A stretch of 24,061 bases of DNA from an uncultured Pseudomonas sp. (GCA_943912755.1 CALTWF010000087.1:1-24061), one strand, 5' to 3'. Shown: positions 8,572-16,178, numbered from the stretch's first letter. Program-made: numbers and translations. Notes: generated by a model not told the origin, from the sequence alone.

Positions 8572-8614
8572 GAGAATGGGTTGCATTCTATGGTTTCACC
8601 GGGAAAAGAGGCAA
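8572..8614 (-). promoter_or_regulatory. Sigma-70-type promoter overlapped by a Fur-box-like sequence
   Basis: Read on the minus strand, TTGCCT (8614-8609) and TAGAAT (8590-8585) are spaced by 18 bases, the same layout as the promoter at 515-544. The plus-strand sequence at 8572-8590 contains the inverted repeat GAATG-N5-CATTC and matches 12 of 19 positions of the Fur consensus when aligned by eye. It covers the -10 and the start of transcription. Iron repression of the sigma gene at 8547 is inferred. Confidence 0.65.
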
Positions 8615-8805
8615 TGGCTGATTGCCGCCTGGCTGTTGTGGGCGATGTTTATCCCGCGGCCCGTTGCCGGGGAGGTTGTCCCCACGAAAATCCACTTTTC
8701 CCTGGTTCCTTGCGGATTTGTCCTACGGTCCCCCCAAGGACATACGGCTTACCCTGTTCGGCCGAATGACATGCCGCCAGCGTGTCATCTCCAACAGGAA
8801 GCAGT

Positions 8806-9933
8806 ATGGACACCAAAGCAGTCGCACCGACCCTGGGCGCCCGGCTCAAGCGCGGGTTGCTGGAGGTCTTCGTCGATGATCTCGCGGGCTTCGCGCAAGC
8901 CCCGTTCGGCATTGCCGAAAGGCGTAATCCCAGGCGCGCGTTTCTCTTCGTTTCCCGGGTACTGGGTCGCCATGTTCCGGTACGGCCTTCGGTCATGGCG
9001 GCCAGCTTCGAGGCCCTGGCGGCAGGCATTCCCGGCGACCTGCCCGGCCCGGTGCTGGTCCTGGGCATGGCGGAAACCGCCGTCGGCCTCGGTGCCGGCG
9101 TGCATCGCGCTTACAGTGCTACCCGTGACGACAGCGTCTATCTCGTCAGTACCCGTCACCCGCTGGGTGGCGAACTGCTCTGCCGTTTCGAGGAAGAGCA
9201 CAGCCATGCCAGCGCCCACCTGATCCACCTGCCCGGGCAAGCGGAGCTTCGCGAAGCGGTGCTGTCCGCCCGTTCGCTGATCCTGGTGGACGACGAAATC
9301 TCCACCGGCAAGACCTTCGTCAACCTGCACCGTGCCCTGCTCGGGGCTGGCCTTTCGCACATCGAGCGGGTGGTCACCTGTGCGCTGACAGACTGGTCCG
9401 CTGGTGCCGTGGGTGATGCGATTGGTGGCGCGGTCAGTGGTGTATCGCTGTTGAAAGGCTCGTTCCGTTTCCACGAAGATCCGTTGGCCGCCTTGCCGGA
9501 CATGCCGGAGGTCGGTGCGGTGTCCATCGGTGACTGGCCCATCGACCCGCGCAACGACTGGGGGCGCCTGGGCGTGCGCCATGTCGACGACAGCCTGGCG
9601 CCGGGCCTGCAGGTGCAGGCCGGAGCAAAGGTCCTTGTGCTTGGCACCGGCGAGTTCGTCTGGCGCCCCTTCCTGCTTGCCGAGCGGCTGGAGCGGGAAG
9701 GGGCCGACGTGCAGTTCGGCGCGACCAGCCGTTCGCCGATTGCCCTGGGTCATGCCATCGAGCAGGCGCTGGCGTTCCCCGACAACTACGGCCTGGGCAT
9801 TCCCAACTTTCTCTACAACGTGCAGCCCGGCCAGTTCGACCGGGTCCTCCTGTGCAGCGAGACGCCCGCCGCTGCGGTATCCGCCGAACTGGTCGAGTTG
9901 CTGGGCGCCGAGGTGATCGTCGATGGTCGCTGA
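8806..9933 (+). CDS. PRTase-TRSP protein, first gene of the ter operon
   Basis: A 375-residue protein of the tellurium-resistance-associated phosphoribosyltransferase family (PRTase_2 domain plus C-terminal TRSP domain). The PRPP-binding loop is intact: LILVDDEISTGKTF at about 158-171, with the two acidic residues and the TGKT phosphate-binding turn. The TRSP half (about 255-372) carries the name-giving motif at 306-311 (ATSRSP) and a G-rich segment VLVLGTGEFVWRP (277-289). By family knowledge it is proposed to transfer or release a phosphoribosyl group during synthesis of a nucleoside-like compound; the substrate is unknown. ATG 8806 is preceded by AGGAAG. The frame extends upstream to a GTG at 8782 without a ribosome site. 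It overlaps the HAD gene by 11 bases. Confidence 0.87.
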   Translation: MDTKAVAPTLGARLKRGLLEVFVDDLAGFAQAPFGIAERRNPRRAFLFVSRVLGRHVPVRPSVMAASFEALAAGIPGDLPGPVLVLGMAETAVGLGAGVHRAYSATRDDSVYLVSTRHPLGGELLCRFEEEHSHASAHLIHLPGQAELREAVLSARSLILVDDEISTGKTFVNLHRALLGAGLSHIERVVTCALTDWSAGAVGDAIGGAVSGVSLLKGSFRFHEDPLAALPDMPEVGAVSIGDWPIDPRNDWGRLGVRHVDDSLAPGLQVQAGAKVLVLGTGEFVWRPFLLAERLEREGADVQFGATSRSPIALGHAIEQALAFPDNYGLGIPNFLYNVQPGQFDRVLLCSETPAAAVSAELVELLGAEVIVDGR

Positions 9934-10681
9934 TCGCCCGCTGGTGTTCGTCGATCTTGATGACACCCTGTTCCAGACCGCACGCAAGATGGCCGCAGGC
10001 GAACCGCGGATGGTCGCCAGCCTTGATGTGCAGGGGCAACCCAACGGTTTCATGAATCCGGTCCAGCAGCAGTGGGTCCGCTGGTTGCTGTCCTGTGCCG
10101 ATGTCGTACCGGTCACCGCTCGCAGCCGTGAGGCCTGCAGCCGGGTCAGGCTGCCGTTTCGTTTCGGCGCGATCTGCTCCCATGGAGGCAGCCTGCTGCA
10201 TTCCGACGGCTCGCTGGACAATGATTGGCACGCGCAGATGAGCGATGCCCTGAAGGATGTTCAGGCGCGCTTGCCGCTGCTGAGCGAAGCCCTCCTGCAG
10301 ATTGGCGATGAGCTTGGTCTTTCGCTGCGTAGCTGGGTCGTTGCGGAAGCAGGCCTGCATCACTACGTGGTGACCAAGCACAACGGAAGCGACGACTCCG
10401 TGCTGGTTGGGGTACTGGCCCAGGCTCGGGCTCAGGGGCTGCTGGACGGCCTGCAGGTTCACGTCAACGGCAACAACCTGGCATTCCTGCCCAGGGCCCT
10501 GGGCAAGCGCCTGGCCGTCGCCGAATGGCTGCGCCGTGACCGGGCTTGCCACGGCGATCGCCCGGTCATGGGGATCGGCGACAGCATCACCGACTTCGGC
10601 TTCATGGACCTCTGTCATTTCTGGGCGACACCGGCGCGCAGCCAGCTGGCCAAGGCCGTGGAGGACCTGCTCGGTGACTGA
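9923..10681 (+). CDS. HAD-family phosphohydrolase of the ter operon
   Basis: A 252-residue haloacid dehalogenase-fold phosphatase, likely sugar- or nucleotide-phosphate directed. Motif I is DLDDTLF (11-17; nucleophile Asp11, acid Asp13). Motif II is Thr65 in VPVTARS. The motif III Lys is near 195 (ALGKRLAVAEWL). Motif IV is GIGDSITDFGFM (217-228) with Asp220 and Asp224. The cap inserted between motifs II and III places it in the Cof/sucrose-phosphatase-like (C2 cap) group. It sits between two PRTase-fold proteins and overlaps both, which points to removing a phosphate from a ribosyl-phosphate intermediate. That role is an inference from context. Confidence 0.9.
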   Translation: MVADRPLVFVDLDDTLFQTARKMAAGEPRMVASLDVQGQPNGFMNPVQQQWVRWLLSCADVVPVTARSREACSRVRLPFRFGAICSHGGSLLHSDGSLDNDWHAQMSDALKDVQARLPLLSEALLQIGDELGLSLRSWVVAEAGLHHYVVTKHNGSDDSVLVGVLAQARAQGLLDGLQVHVNGNNLAFLPRALGKRLAVAEWLRRDRACHGDRPVMGIGDSITDFGFMDLCHFWATPARSQLAKAVEDLLGD

Positions 10682-11771
10682 TCCGATTGCCTCCCTGGAC
10701 ACCGTGGGTAGCGGCAGTTATGCCCACGATGACGTGCATGTCCTGCTGCGCCCGGTGCGCATGCCGGTGACCGATGTCCGGGAAAAGGAACACCTGATCC
10801 AGACGAACCGCAAGCACTACTCGGAAATGATCGGCCAGGAGCTTGTGCCTGGTGAAGTGCACAAGCAGTTGTACGTGAGCACGCTGGCCCGCAATGGTGC
10901 GCGCATGGCCGCCGATGTCCAGAGGCTGGCGCAGGCCCTGGACCGCACCTGTGCTGGCGGCAGCGTGGTGCTGGTGTCCTTCGTCCGCGCCGGCCTGCCG
11001 CTGGGTGTGTTGCTGCGTCGGGCGCTGCTGGGGCTGGGGCGCGAGGTGCATCATTACGGCATCAGCATTGTTCGTGACCGGGGGATCGACCAGGTTGCGC
11101 TGGAAGCCATCGTTCTGGCTCATGGCGCGCAAAATATCGTGTTCGTCGACGGCTGGACCGGCAAGGGCGCGATTGCCGGGGAGCTGGAACGCAGCCTTGC
11201 GGGCGATCCGCGCTTTCCCGGGAGGCCGCGGCTGGTAGTGCTCGCCGATCCTTGTGGGCGAGCGTGGATGGCGGCCTCCGCCGAGGACTGGGTGATTCCT
11301 TCCGGCCTGCTCGGGGCCACGGTTTCCGGATTGCTGTCGCGCTCGATCTGGCCCGCTGCCGGCGGCCTGCATGGCTGCATGATGTACGAACACCTGCACG
11401 AACATGACGTCACCCGGACGTTCATCGAGCACATTGAACAGGAGCGTCGTGGGCTCGGCGGCATCCAGGCAGTTCTGCCGTGGACGAGCGCGCAGCGCCA
11501 GTCCTTGCGGATGGTGGCCGACGCCGTGATTGGCGGATTTTCTGCACGCTATTCCATCGGCAATCCGAACCGGGTCAAGCCCGGTATCGCCGAGGCGACC
11601 CGGGCCGTGTTGCGGCGTGTGCCCGAGCAGGTGCTGGTACGCGATCGCAGCGACCGCGATGTTCAGTTGCTCCTGCACCTGGCCAGCAGCCTGGGGGTGA
11701 AGGTGGAGGAGGTCGGCGCCGAGCTGGGGCCGTATCGCGCGCTGACACTGATCCGGAGTGCGAATCGATGA
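10674..11771 (+). CDS. StiP/PRTase_1 protein with C-terminal PELOTA-like domain
   Basis: A 365-residue protein of the ter-associated family known as PRTase_1 or 'cysteine protease StiP'. The N-terminal two thirds is Rossmann-like, with VSFVRAGLPLGVLL (101-114) and VFVDGWTGKGAI (156-167). The latter resembles a PRPP loop in which the second acidic residue is replaced. A Cys at 194 (LADPCGRAW) and His233 are candidate active-site residues. About 295-365 matches the PELOTA-type RNA-binding domain seen at the C-terminus of this family. A GTG start at 10674 is required: it overlaps the HAD stop by 8 bases, and the family-like N-terminus begins there. Whether it is a transferase or a protease is not settled by sequence. 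Confidence 0.85.
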   Translation: MTDPIASLDTVGSGSYAHDDVHVLLRPVRMPVTDVREKEHLIQTNRKHYSEMIGQELVPGEVHKQLYVSTLARNGARMAADVQRLAQALDRTCAGGSVVLVSFVRAGLPLGVLLRRALLGLGREVHHYGISIVRDRGIDQVALEAIVLAHGAQNIVFVDGWTGKGAIAGELERSLAGDPRFPGRPRLVVLADPCGRAWMAASAEDWVIPSGLLGATVSGLLSRSIWPAAGGLHGCMMYEHLHEHDVTRTFIEHIEQERRGLGGIQAVLPWTSAQRQSLRMVADAVIGGFSARYSIGNPNRVKPGIAEATRAVLRRVPEQVLVRDRSDRDVQLLLHLASSLGVKVEEVGAELGPYRALTLIRSANR

Positions 11772-12733
11772 GCACGATTTCGCCCTTCGCGCTGGGTGCG
11801 ACCTTGTACATGCCGGCCACCCGCCGCGATCTGCTCGATGTGGTTCGTGGTGTGCGAATTCGCGGCTTGCGTTCGTTGGTCGTGTGCCTTGAGGACGCGG
11901 TGTCCACTGGTGACGTCGATCATGCCTTGGCCAGCCTGCGCAATCTTCTGCGTGACCTTGACGCGCGTGGTGGTCGGCCCGGGCATGGGCCGTTGCTGTT
12001 CGTTCGCCCGCGGGATGCGGACATGGCCGGGCAGCTCAATGACTGGCCGCTGATGAAGCACGTCGACGGTTTCGTCGTGCCCAAGCTGACCCTCGGTTCG
12101 CTGCCGGTCTGGGCTGCGGCGGTGAGTGATCCACACCTTTCTCTGATGCCGACCCTGGAGACCGCGGAGGTCTACGAGCCGGCAGCGATGGTTGAGCTCG
12201 GCCAGGCCCTGAAGGCCACGCTGGCCCGGCGCATCGTGGCGCTGCGTATCGGAGGCAACGACCTGCTGGGGTGCCTCGGGCTGCGCCGCAACCCGGCGAC
12301 CACGCTGTACAGCACCCCGATGGGCTACGTGATTCCGATGCTCGCCGGCGTGATGGGCGCCCAGGGTTTCGCCCTTACCGCGCCGGTATTCGAGCAACTT
12401 TGCGCCCCCCGCCTGCTGGAGGACGAACTGGCGCTGGACCTCGCCCATGGTCTGGTCGGCAAGACCGCGATTCATCCCGGCCAGATCAGCCTGATCCAGA
12501 ACGCCCTGCGGGTATCCCCCGAGGACCTCGACTGCGCACGCCGGATCACCACCGACGCGGCGCCAGCGGTGTTTCGCCACAACGATGCCATGTGCGAACC
12601 GGCTACCCATTGCCGATGGGCGCTCAACATTCTCGAGCGCGCCAGGTGGCATGGGGTCAAGCCCGGCGGCCTGGGCGGAACACAACAAAAAACGATGACC
12701 GAAATGGAGCCTGAACATGGCACTCACCCTTAG
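11768..12733 (+). CDS. CitE-like HpcH/HpaI family lyase of the ter operon
   Basis: A 321-residue TIM-barrel protein of the citrate lyase beta / HpcH-HpaI aldolase superfamily. Recognisable elements are ATLYMPATRRDLL (11-23), VCLEDAV (39-45) with metal-binding acidic residues, FVRPRD (78-83), the strand ending PTLETAEV (128-135) with Glu131, RIGGNDLLG (160-168), and the family's closing motif AIHPGQI (234-240). By family it should make or break a C-C bond in a CoA thioester or keto acid; here it probably processes a carbon unit for the ter-linked metabolite (inference). The ATG at 11768 overlaps the previous stop (ATGA). The last 17 bases overlap terZ, and the tail after about residue 298 looks unstructured. 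Confidence 0.88.
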   Translation: MSTISPFALGATLYMPATRRDLLDVVRGVRIRGLRSLVVCLEDAVSTGDVDHALASLRNLLRDLDARGGRPGHGPLLFVRPRDADMAGQLNDWPLMKHVDGFVVPKLTLGSLPVWAAAVSDPHLSLMPTLETAEVYEPAAMVELGQALKATLARRIVALRIGGNDLLGCLGLRRNPATTLYSTPMGYVIPMLAGVMGAQGFALTAPVFEQLCAPRLLEDELALDLAHGLVGKTAIHPGQISLIQNALRVSPEDLDCARRITTDAAPAVFRHNDAMCEPATHCRWALNILERARWHGVKPGGLGGTQQKTMTEMEPEHGTHP

Positions 12734-13307
12734 CAAGAACCAGAGCATCTCCCTGGAAAAAACCGCAGGCAGTGGTCTGACGGCCGTCAGCCTCGGGCTG
12801 GGCTGGGACCCGGCGAAGCCGACAGGATTCTTTTCCAGGGTGCTGGGCGCAGCCACCTCCATCGACCTTGATGCGTCCTGCATCCTGCTGGACGCCTCGT
12901 TGGCGCAGGTCGACCTGGTGTGGTTCCGCCAGCTGACCTCCCGTGACGGCGCCATCCGTCATTCCGGCGACAACCTGACCGGAGAGGGGGACGGCGATGA
13001 CGAGGTGATCCACGTCGACCTGCAACGGCTTCCCGCCAAGGTCCAGCATCTGGTCTTTACCGTGAACAGCTTTCGCGGGCAGACCTTCGACGCAGTCGAA
13101 AATGCCTGTTGTCGCCTGGTTGACCAGACTGGGCAGCGGGAGCTGGCGCGCTTCGACCTGGCGGAGAAAGGCGCCCACACCGGTGTTGTCATGGCCAGCC
13201 TGAGCCGTAGCGGCAACGACTGGATCTTCAAGGCCATTGGCCGTTGCACCAATGGCCGGACCGCAGACGACCTGGTCAGCCTGGCGACCCAGGCGGTGCG
13301 CGGATGA
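12717..13307 (+). CDS. terZ: TerZ-like TerD-family protein
   Basis: A 196-residue TerD-domain protein. It starts MALTLSKNQSISLEK and has GLGWDPAK (27-34), an insertion typical of TerZ (GFFSRVLGAATSIDLDAS), VWFRQL (68-73), and the acidic calcium-binding signature GDNLTGEGDGDDE (84-96), followed by VFTVNSFRGQTF (113-124). These features, especially the VWFRQL and NSFRGQTF segments, fit TerZ of the plasmid terZABCDE operons better than TerD or TerE. It is a cytoplasmic protein thought to bind divalent metal and take part in a membrane-associated stress complex. GGAG at 12706-12709 precedes the ATG. It overlaps the lyase gene and is coupled to terA by ATGA. Confidence 0.88.
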   Translation: MALTLSKNQSISLEKTAGSGLTAVSLGLGWDPAKPTGFFSRVLGAATSIDLDASCILLDASLAQVDLVWFRQLTSRDGAIRHSGDNLTGEGDGDDEVIHVDLQRLPAKVQHLVFTVNSFRGQTFDAVENACCRLVDQTGQRELARFDLAEKGAHTGVVMASLSRSGNDWIFKAIGRCTNGRTADDLVSLATQAVRG

Positions 13308-14491
13308 GCACGCTGACCCCAGGTGGCAATGTCGCAGTGACGGGCGGGCAACTGCGGGTTGCCGTGCACTACAGCCTGGTCCCGGGCATCGATATCGATT
13401 TCTCTGCCTTCGCCCTCGACGCCAGCGGCAAGGTGCGCGGTGATGACGACATGTGTTTCTACGGCCAGACCAGCGTGCTTGGCGGCGCCGTGCAACTCAT
13501 CGCCAACGCGCCGGGCAAGGCGCAGTTCGACATCGATCTGCAACGGCTCGACCCGATGATCGAGAAGATTGCCCTGACGGGCACTTTCCACGAGAACAAG
13601 GCCTGTTTCGACCAGCTCGCCACCCTCGCACTGACCGTGACCGGTGGTATCGAAGCGCAGATTCCGACCCGGGGAATGAACGAAAGTGCGCTGATCCTGG
13701 GCGAGCTCTACCGTCGCCAGGGCACCTGGAAGCTGCGCTGCGTCGGCCAGGGGTTCGTCGGTGGCCTGGAGCCGCTGGCCCGCCACTTCGGGGTCGATGT
13801 CGCGGCCCCGGCGCCGAGCGAGGCGCCTGCCTCGGTCCCTCCGCCACCACCTCCGCCGGCGAGCGTCAGCCTGAGCAAGGTCACCCTCGACAAGACCCGT
13901 TCCAGCATCAGCCTGGACAAGTCCCCCGCCGGCTTTGGCGAGATCCGCGTCAACCTGGACTGGACTCGCAGCACTGATGGCGAAAAGGCTGGAGGAGGCC
14001 TGTTCGGCGGCCTGCTGGGCAAGCGCGATACGGCGGTCGACCTCGACCTGGGCTGCCTGTTCGAACTGCGGGACGGCCACAAGGGCGTGGTTCAGGCGCT
14101 TGGCGAGAGCTTCGGCCACCTGCGTTACGAGCCCTACATCAAGCTGATGGGGGATGACCGTACCGGCTCGCTGGCCGGTGGCGAGTGGCTGCATATCAAT
14201 GGACAGAAATGGAGCGAGATCAGGCGGATCCTGATCTTCGCCTTCATCTACAAGGGCGCACCGAACTGGAAGGCCACCGACGGCGTGGTGACCCTCCACG
14301 TTCCCGGCCAGCCGGACATCGAGGTGCGCATGAACGAGGAGGGCGGGCGCCACGGCATGTGCGCGATCGCCCTGCTGGAAAACATCGACGGCAAGGCAAA
14401 GGTGTCGCGCCTGATCGATTTCCACCGGGGCCACAAGGACCTGGACCGTGCATACAACTGGGGCATGTGCTGGACGGCCGGCTCCAAGTGA
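13304..14491 (+). CDS. terA: TerA-like tellurium resistance protein with two TerD-type domains
   Basis: A 395-residue protein built as two TerD-fold domains. The first (about 1-165) ends with NESALILGELYRRQGTWKLR and GQGFVGGLEPLARHFGV. A Pro/Ala linker follows at about 168-187, including seven consecutive Pro (179-185). The second domain begins SVSLSKVTLDKTRSSISLDK (187-206) and runs to the end. This is the layout of TerA. Neither domain keeps the full GDNxxGxGxGDDE acidic loop seen in TerZ and TerE; the second has MGDDRTGSLAGGEW in its place, so calcium binding may differ. The start is the ATG at 13304 overlapping the terZ stop; the open frame further upstream lies inside terZ. A 49-base gap with GGAGG leads to terB. 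Confidence 0.88.
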   Translation: MSTLTPGGNVAVTGGQLRVAVHYSLVPGIDIDFSAFALDASGKVRGDDDMCFYGQTSVLGGAVQLIANAPGKAQFDIDLQRLDPMIEKIALTGTFHENKACFDQLATLALTVTGGIEAQIPTRGMNESALILGELYRRQGTWKLRCVGQGFVGGLEPLARHFGVDVAAPAPSEAPASVPPPPPPPASVSLSKVTLDKTRSSISLDKSPAGFGEIRVNLDWTRSTDGEKAGGGLFGGLLGKRDTAVDLDLGCLFELRDGHKGVVQALGESFGHLRYEPYIKLMGDDRTGSLAGGEWLHINGQKWSEIRRILIFAFIYKGAPNWKATDGVVTLHVPGQPDIEVRMNEEGGRHGMCAIALLENIDGKAKVSRLIDFHRGHKDLDRAYNWGMCWTAGSK

Positions 14492-14540
14492 CAGTGACTG
14501 GACGGGGCCAGCGGGTGCCGTCCATGGAGGAAACACCTGA

Positions 14541-14990
14541 ATGCTCGAATGGCTTAAAACCAATGCTGCCAAGGCCCGTGGGACCTTGGCGGGCGAAGTC
14601 GCGAAGTACCGCAACCGCACGTTCATGGAGGCCGTCGCCAATGGCTGCGCGCTGATGTCCGCAGCCGATGGAGAGATCGAGTCGGCGGAGACGATGAAGA
14701 TGACCGGCTTCATCAAGGGCTCCGCCGAACTCAAGGTCTTCAACCTCAACGAAGTGATCGGGGTGTTCAACGATGCCTGCGGGAAGTTCGCGTTCGACTT
14801 CCAGATCGGCCAGGCCGAAGCCCTGAAGGCCATCGGCCGGATCAAGGGCAAGGACGGCGAAGCGCGCCTGCTGGTGCGGGTGGTCTGCGCCGTCGGTGCA
14901 TCCGATGGTGACTTCGACATGAAGGAAAAGGCGGTCGGCCGCCTGATCTGCCTGGAGCTGGGCCTGGACCCGGCCGATTTTCAACTGTAA
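14541..14990 (+). CDS. terB: TerB-like tellurite resistance protein
   Basis: A 149-residue all-helical protein, close to the usual TerB length of about 150. Its two halves each carry an acidic metal-binding segment: AADGEIES (41-48) and ASDGDFDMKE (120-129). The opening MLEWLKTNAAKARGTLAGEV and the closing CLELGLDPADF are typical of the family. TerB proteins bind divalent metal and are reported to associate with TerC at the inner membrane. The gene has a clear GGAGG (14526-14530) before its ATG, and its stop codon forms part of the ribosome binding site of terC. Confidence 0.92.
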   Translation: MLEWLKTNAAKARGTLAGEVAKYRNRTFMEAVANGCALMSAADGEIESAETMKMTGFIKGSAELKVFNLNEVIGVFNDACGKFAFDFQIGQAEALKAIGRIKGKDGEARLLVRVVCAVGASDGDFDMKEKAVGRLICLELGLDPADFQL

Positions 14991-15002
14991 GGAACACCAA
15001 CC

Positions 15003-16034
15003 TTGGAAACGACTCTCGGTTTTCCACCGCTGACCATGGCGGTCTTCGTCGGCCTGGCGCTTGCCGCGCTGTTGCTCGACATGGTCACCCACCAGGATGG
15101 CAAGCCCATCACCCTGCTTCGCGCCTCGCTCTGGTCGGTGTTCTGGGTCGCCATTTCCCTGGCCTTCGCCGGCTTCCTCTACGTCCAGCACGGTGCCGAC
15201 GTGGCCAGCCTGTTCGTGACCGGCTACGCCCTGGAGAAGGTCCTTTCCGTCGACAACCTGTTCGTCTTCATGGCGATCTTCGCCTGGTTCAAGGTTCCAG
15301 ACGGTTTGCGCCACCGCATCCTGTACTGGGGCATCATCGGTGCCATCGTGTTCCGTGGTGTGTTCGTCGTGATCGGAACCGGCCTGCTGGCATTCGGTCC
15401 CTGGGTCGAGATCCTGTTCGCCCTGATCGTGGCCTGGACGGCCGTGATGATGCTCAGGAGCGGTGGTGACGACGACAAGGAAGAAGACTACACCGACCAC
15501 ATTGCCTGTCGCTTTGCCAGAAAGCTCTTTCCGGTCTGGCCGAAGCTTCATGGAAACAACTTCTTCGTCAGCCGCAAGGTGCTCGAAGTGGAGGTGCGCA
15601 AGCCCGAGCACCAGGGCATGACCCTCGCCGCCAAGGGCGGCCTGTTCGCCACGCCGCTGTTCCTCTGCCTGGTGGTGGTCGAGGTTTCCGATGTGCTGTT
15701 TGCCTTCGATTCGGTCCCGGCGGTGATCGCGGTCAGCCGCGAGCCGCTGATCGTCTACTCGGCCATGCTCTTCGCCATCCTCGGCCTGCGCACCCTGTAC
15801 TTCGTTCTCGAAGCCCTGAAGCGCTATCTGGTTCACCTGGAAAAGGCCGTGGTTGCCTTGCTGTTCTTCATCGCCGCCAAGCTCGGCCTGAACGCTACCG
15901 ACCATCTCTTCCACCACGGCATCAGCATCGACCCGAACACCAGCCTGCTGGTGGTCATGGTCGTCCTGACCCTTGGCATCCTCGCCAGCGTGATCTTCCC
16001 GGAGAAGGACGCGCCCCAGGCTGACAACCAGTAG
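15003..16034 (+). CDS. terC: TerC-family integral membrane protein
   Basis: A 343-residue polytopic inner-membrane protein of the TerC family. About nine hydrophobic segments are visible. The conserved acidic membrane motifs are both present: EKVLSVDNLFVF (78-89) and EVSDVLFAFDSVPA (227-240), which carry the Asp residues proposed to bind a metal ion in the membrane. A charged cytoplasmic loop (GGDDDKEEDYTDH, 154-166) lies between the two halves. The start is a TTG at 15003. It is supported by AAGGA at 14989-14993, nine bases upstream, and by the family-like N-terminus ETTLGFPPLTMAVFV. The first in-frame ATG (15036) would cut into the first helix. It anchors the Ter complex and may move or sense metal ions. 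Confidence 0.92.
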   Translation: METTLGFPPLTMAVFVGLALAALLLDMVTHQDGKPITLLRASLWSVFWVAISLAFAGFLYVQHGADVASLFVTGYALEKVLSVDNLFVFMAIFAWFKVPDGLRHRILYWGIIGAIVFRGVFVVIGTGLLAFGPWVEILFALIVAWTAVMMLRSGGDDDKEEDYTDHIACRFARKLFPVWPKLHGNNFFVSRKVLEVEVRKPEHQGMTLAAKGGLFATPLFLCLVVVEVSDVLFAFDSVPAVIAVSREPLIVYSAMLFAILGLRTLYFVLEALKRYLVHLEKAVVALLFFIAAKLGLNATDHLFHHGISIDPNTSLLVVMVVLTLGILASVIFPEKDAPQADNQ

Positions 16035-16055
16035 CAATCGCAAGGAGCTGCATTC

Positions 16056-16178
16056 ATGGCACTGACTCTGCAAAAGGGCGGCAACCTCTCTCTGCCGAAA
16101 ACCGACCCCCGCCTCACCGGTACGGAATTCGAGCTCGACGCCGGCGCCTTGGCCAATGGCCATGGCATGAACTTCTGA
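16056..16178 (+). pseudogene. Internally deleted terD-like remnant (40 codons)
   Basis: An open frame of 40 codons beginning MALTLQKGGNLSLPKTDP, an unmistakable TerD-family N-terminus. After PRLT it jumps to GTEFELDA, which in TerE lies about 15 residues further on (after VGLGWDPR). It then ends with ALANGHGMNF and a stop instead of the remaining 150 residues. It looks like a full terD that lost its core through an in-frame deletion near residue 21 and a larger loss after residue 30. An AAGGAG ribosome site (16042-16047) at eight bases remains intact, so a short peptide could still be made. Its position between terC and terE is where terD lies in terZABCDE operons. Confidence 0.75.

Noticed and set aside
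12959..14920. A 653-codon minus-strand open frame across terZ, terA and terB, and similar long antisense frames at 14244-16163 and 16978-18876.
   Set aside because: Each mirrors a confirmed ter or katG gene and shows no protein-family features.
16122..16134. A 13-base stretch reading GAATTCGAGCTCG, identical to part of a common cloning-vector polylinker.
   Set aside because: It encodes EFELD in frame with the TerD-like remnant, where TerE has EFDLD, and the flanks are ordinary Pseudomonas sequence. Chance identity is the simpler reading.
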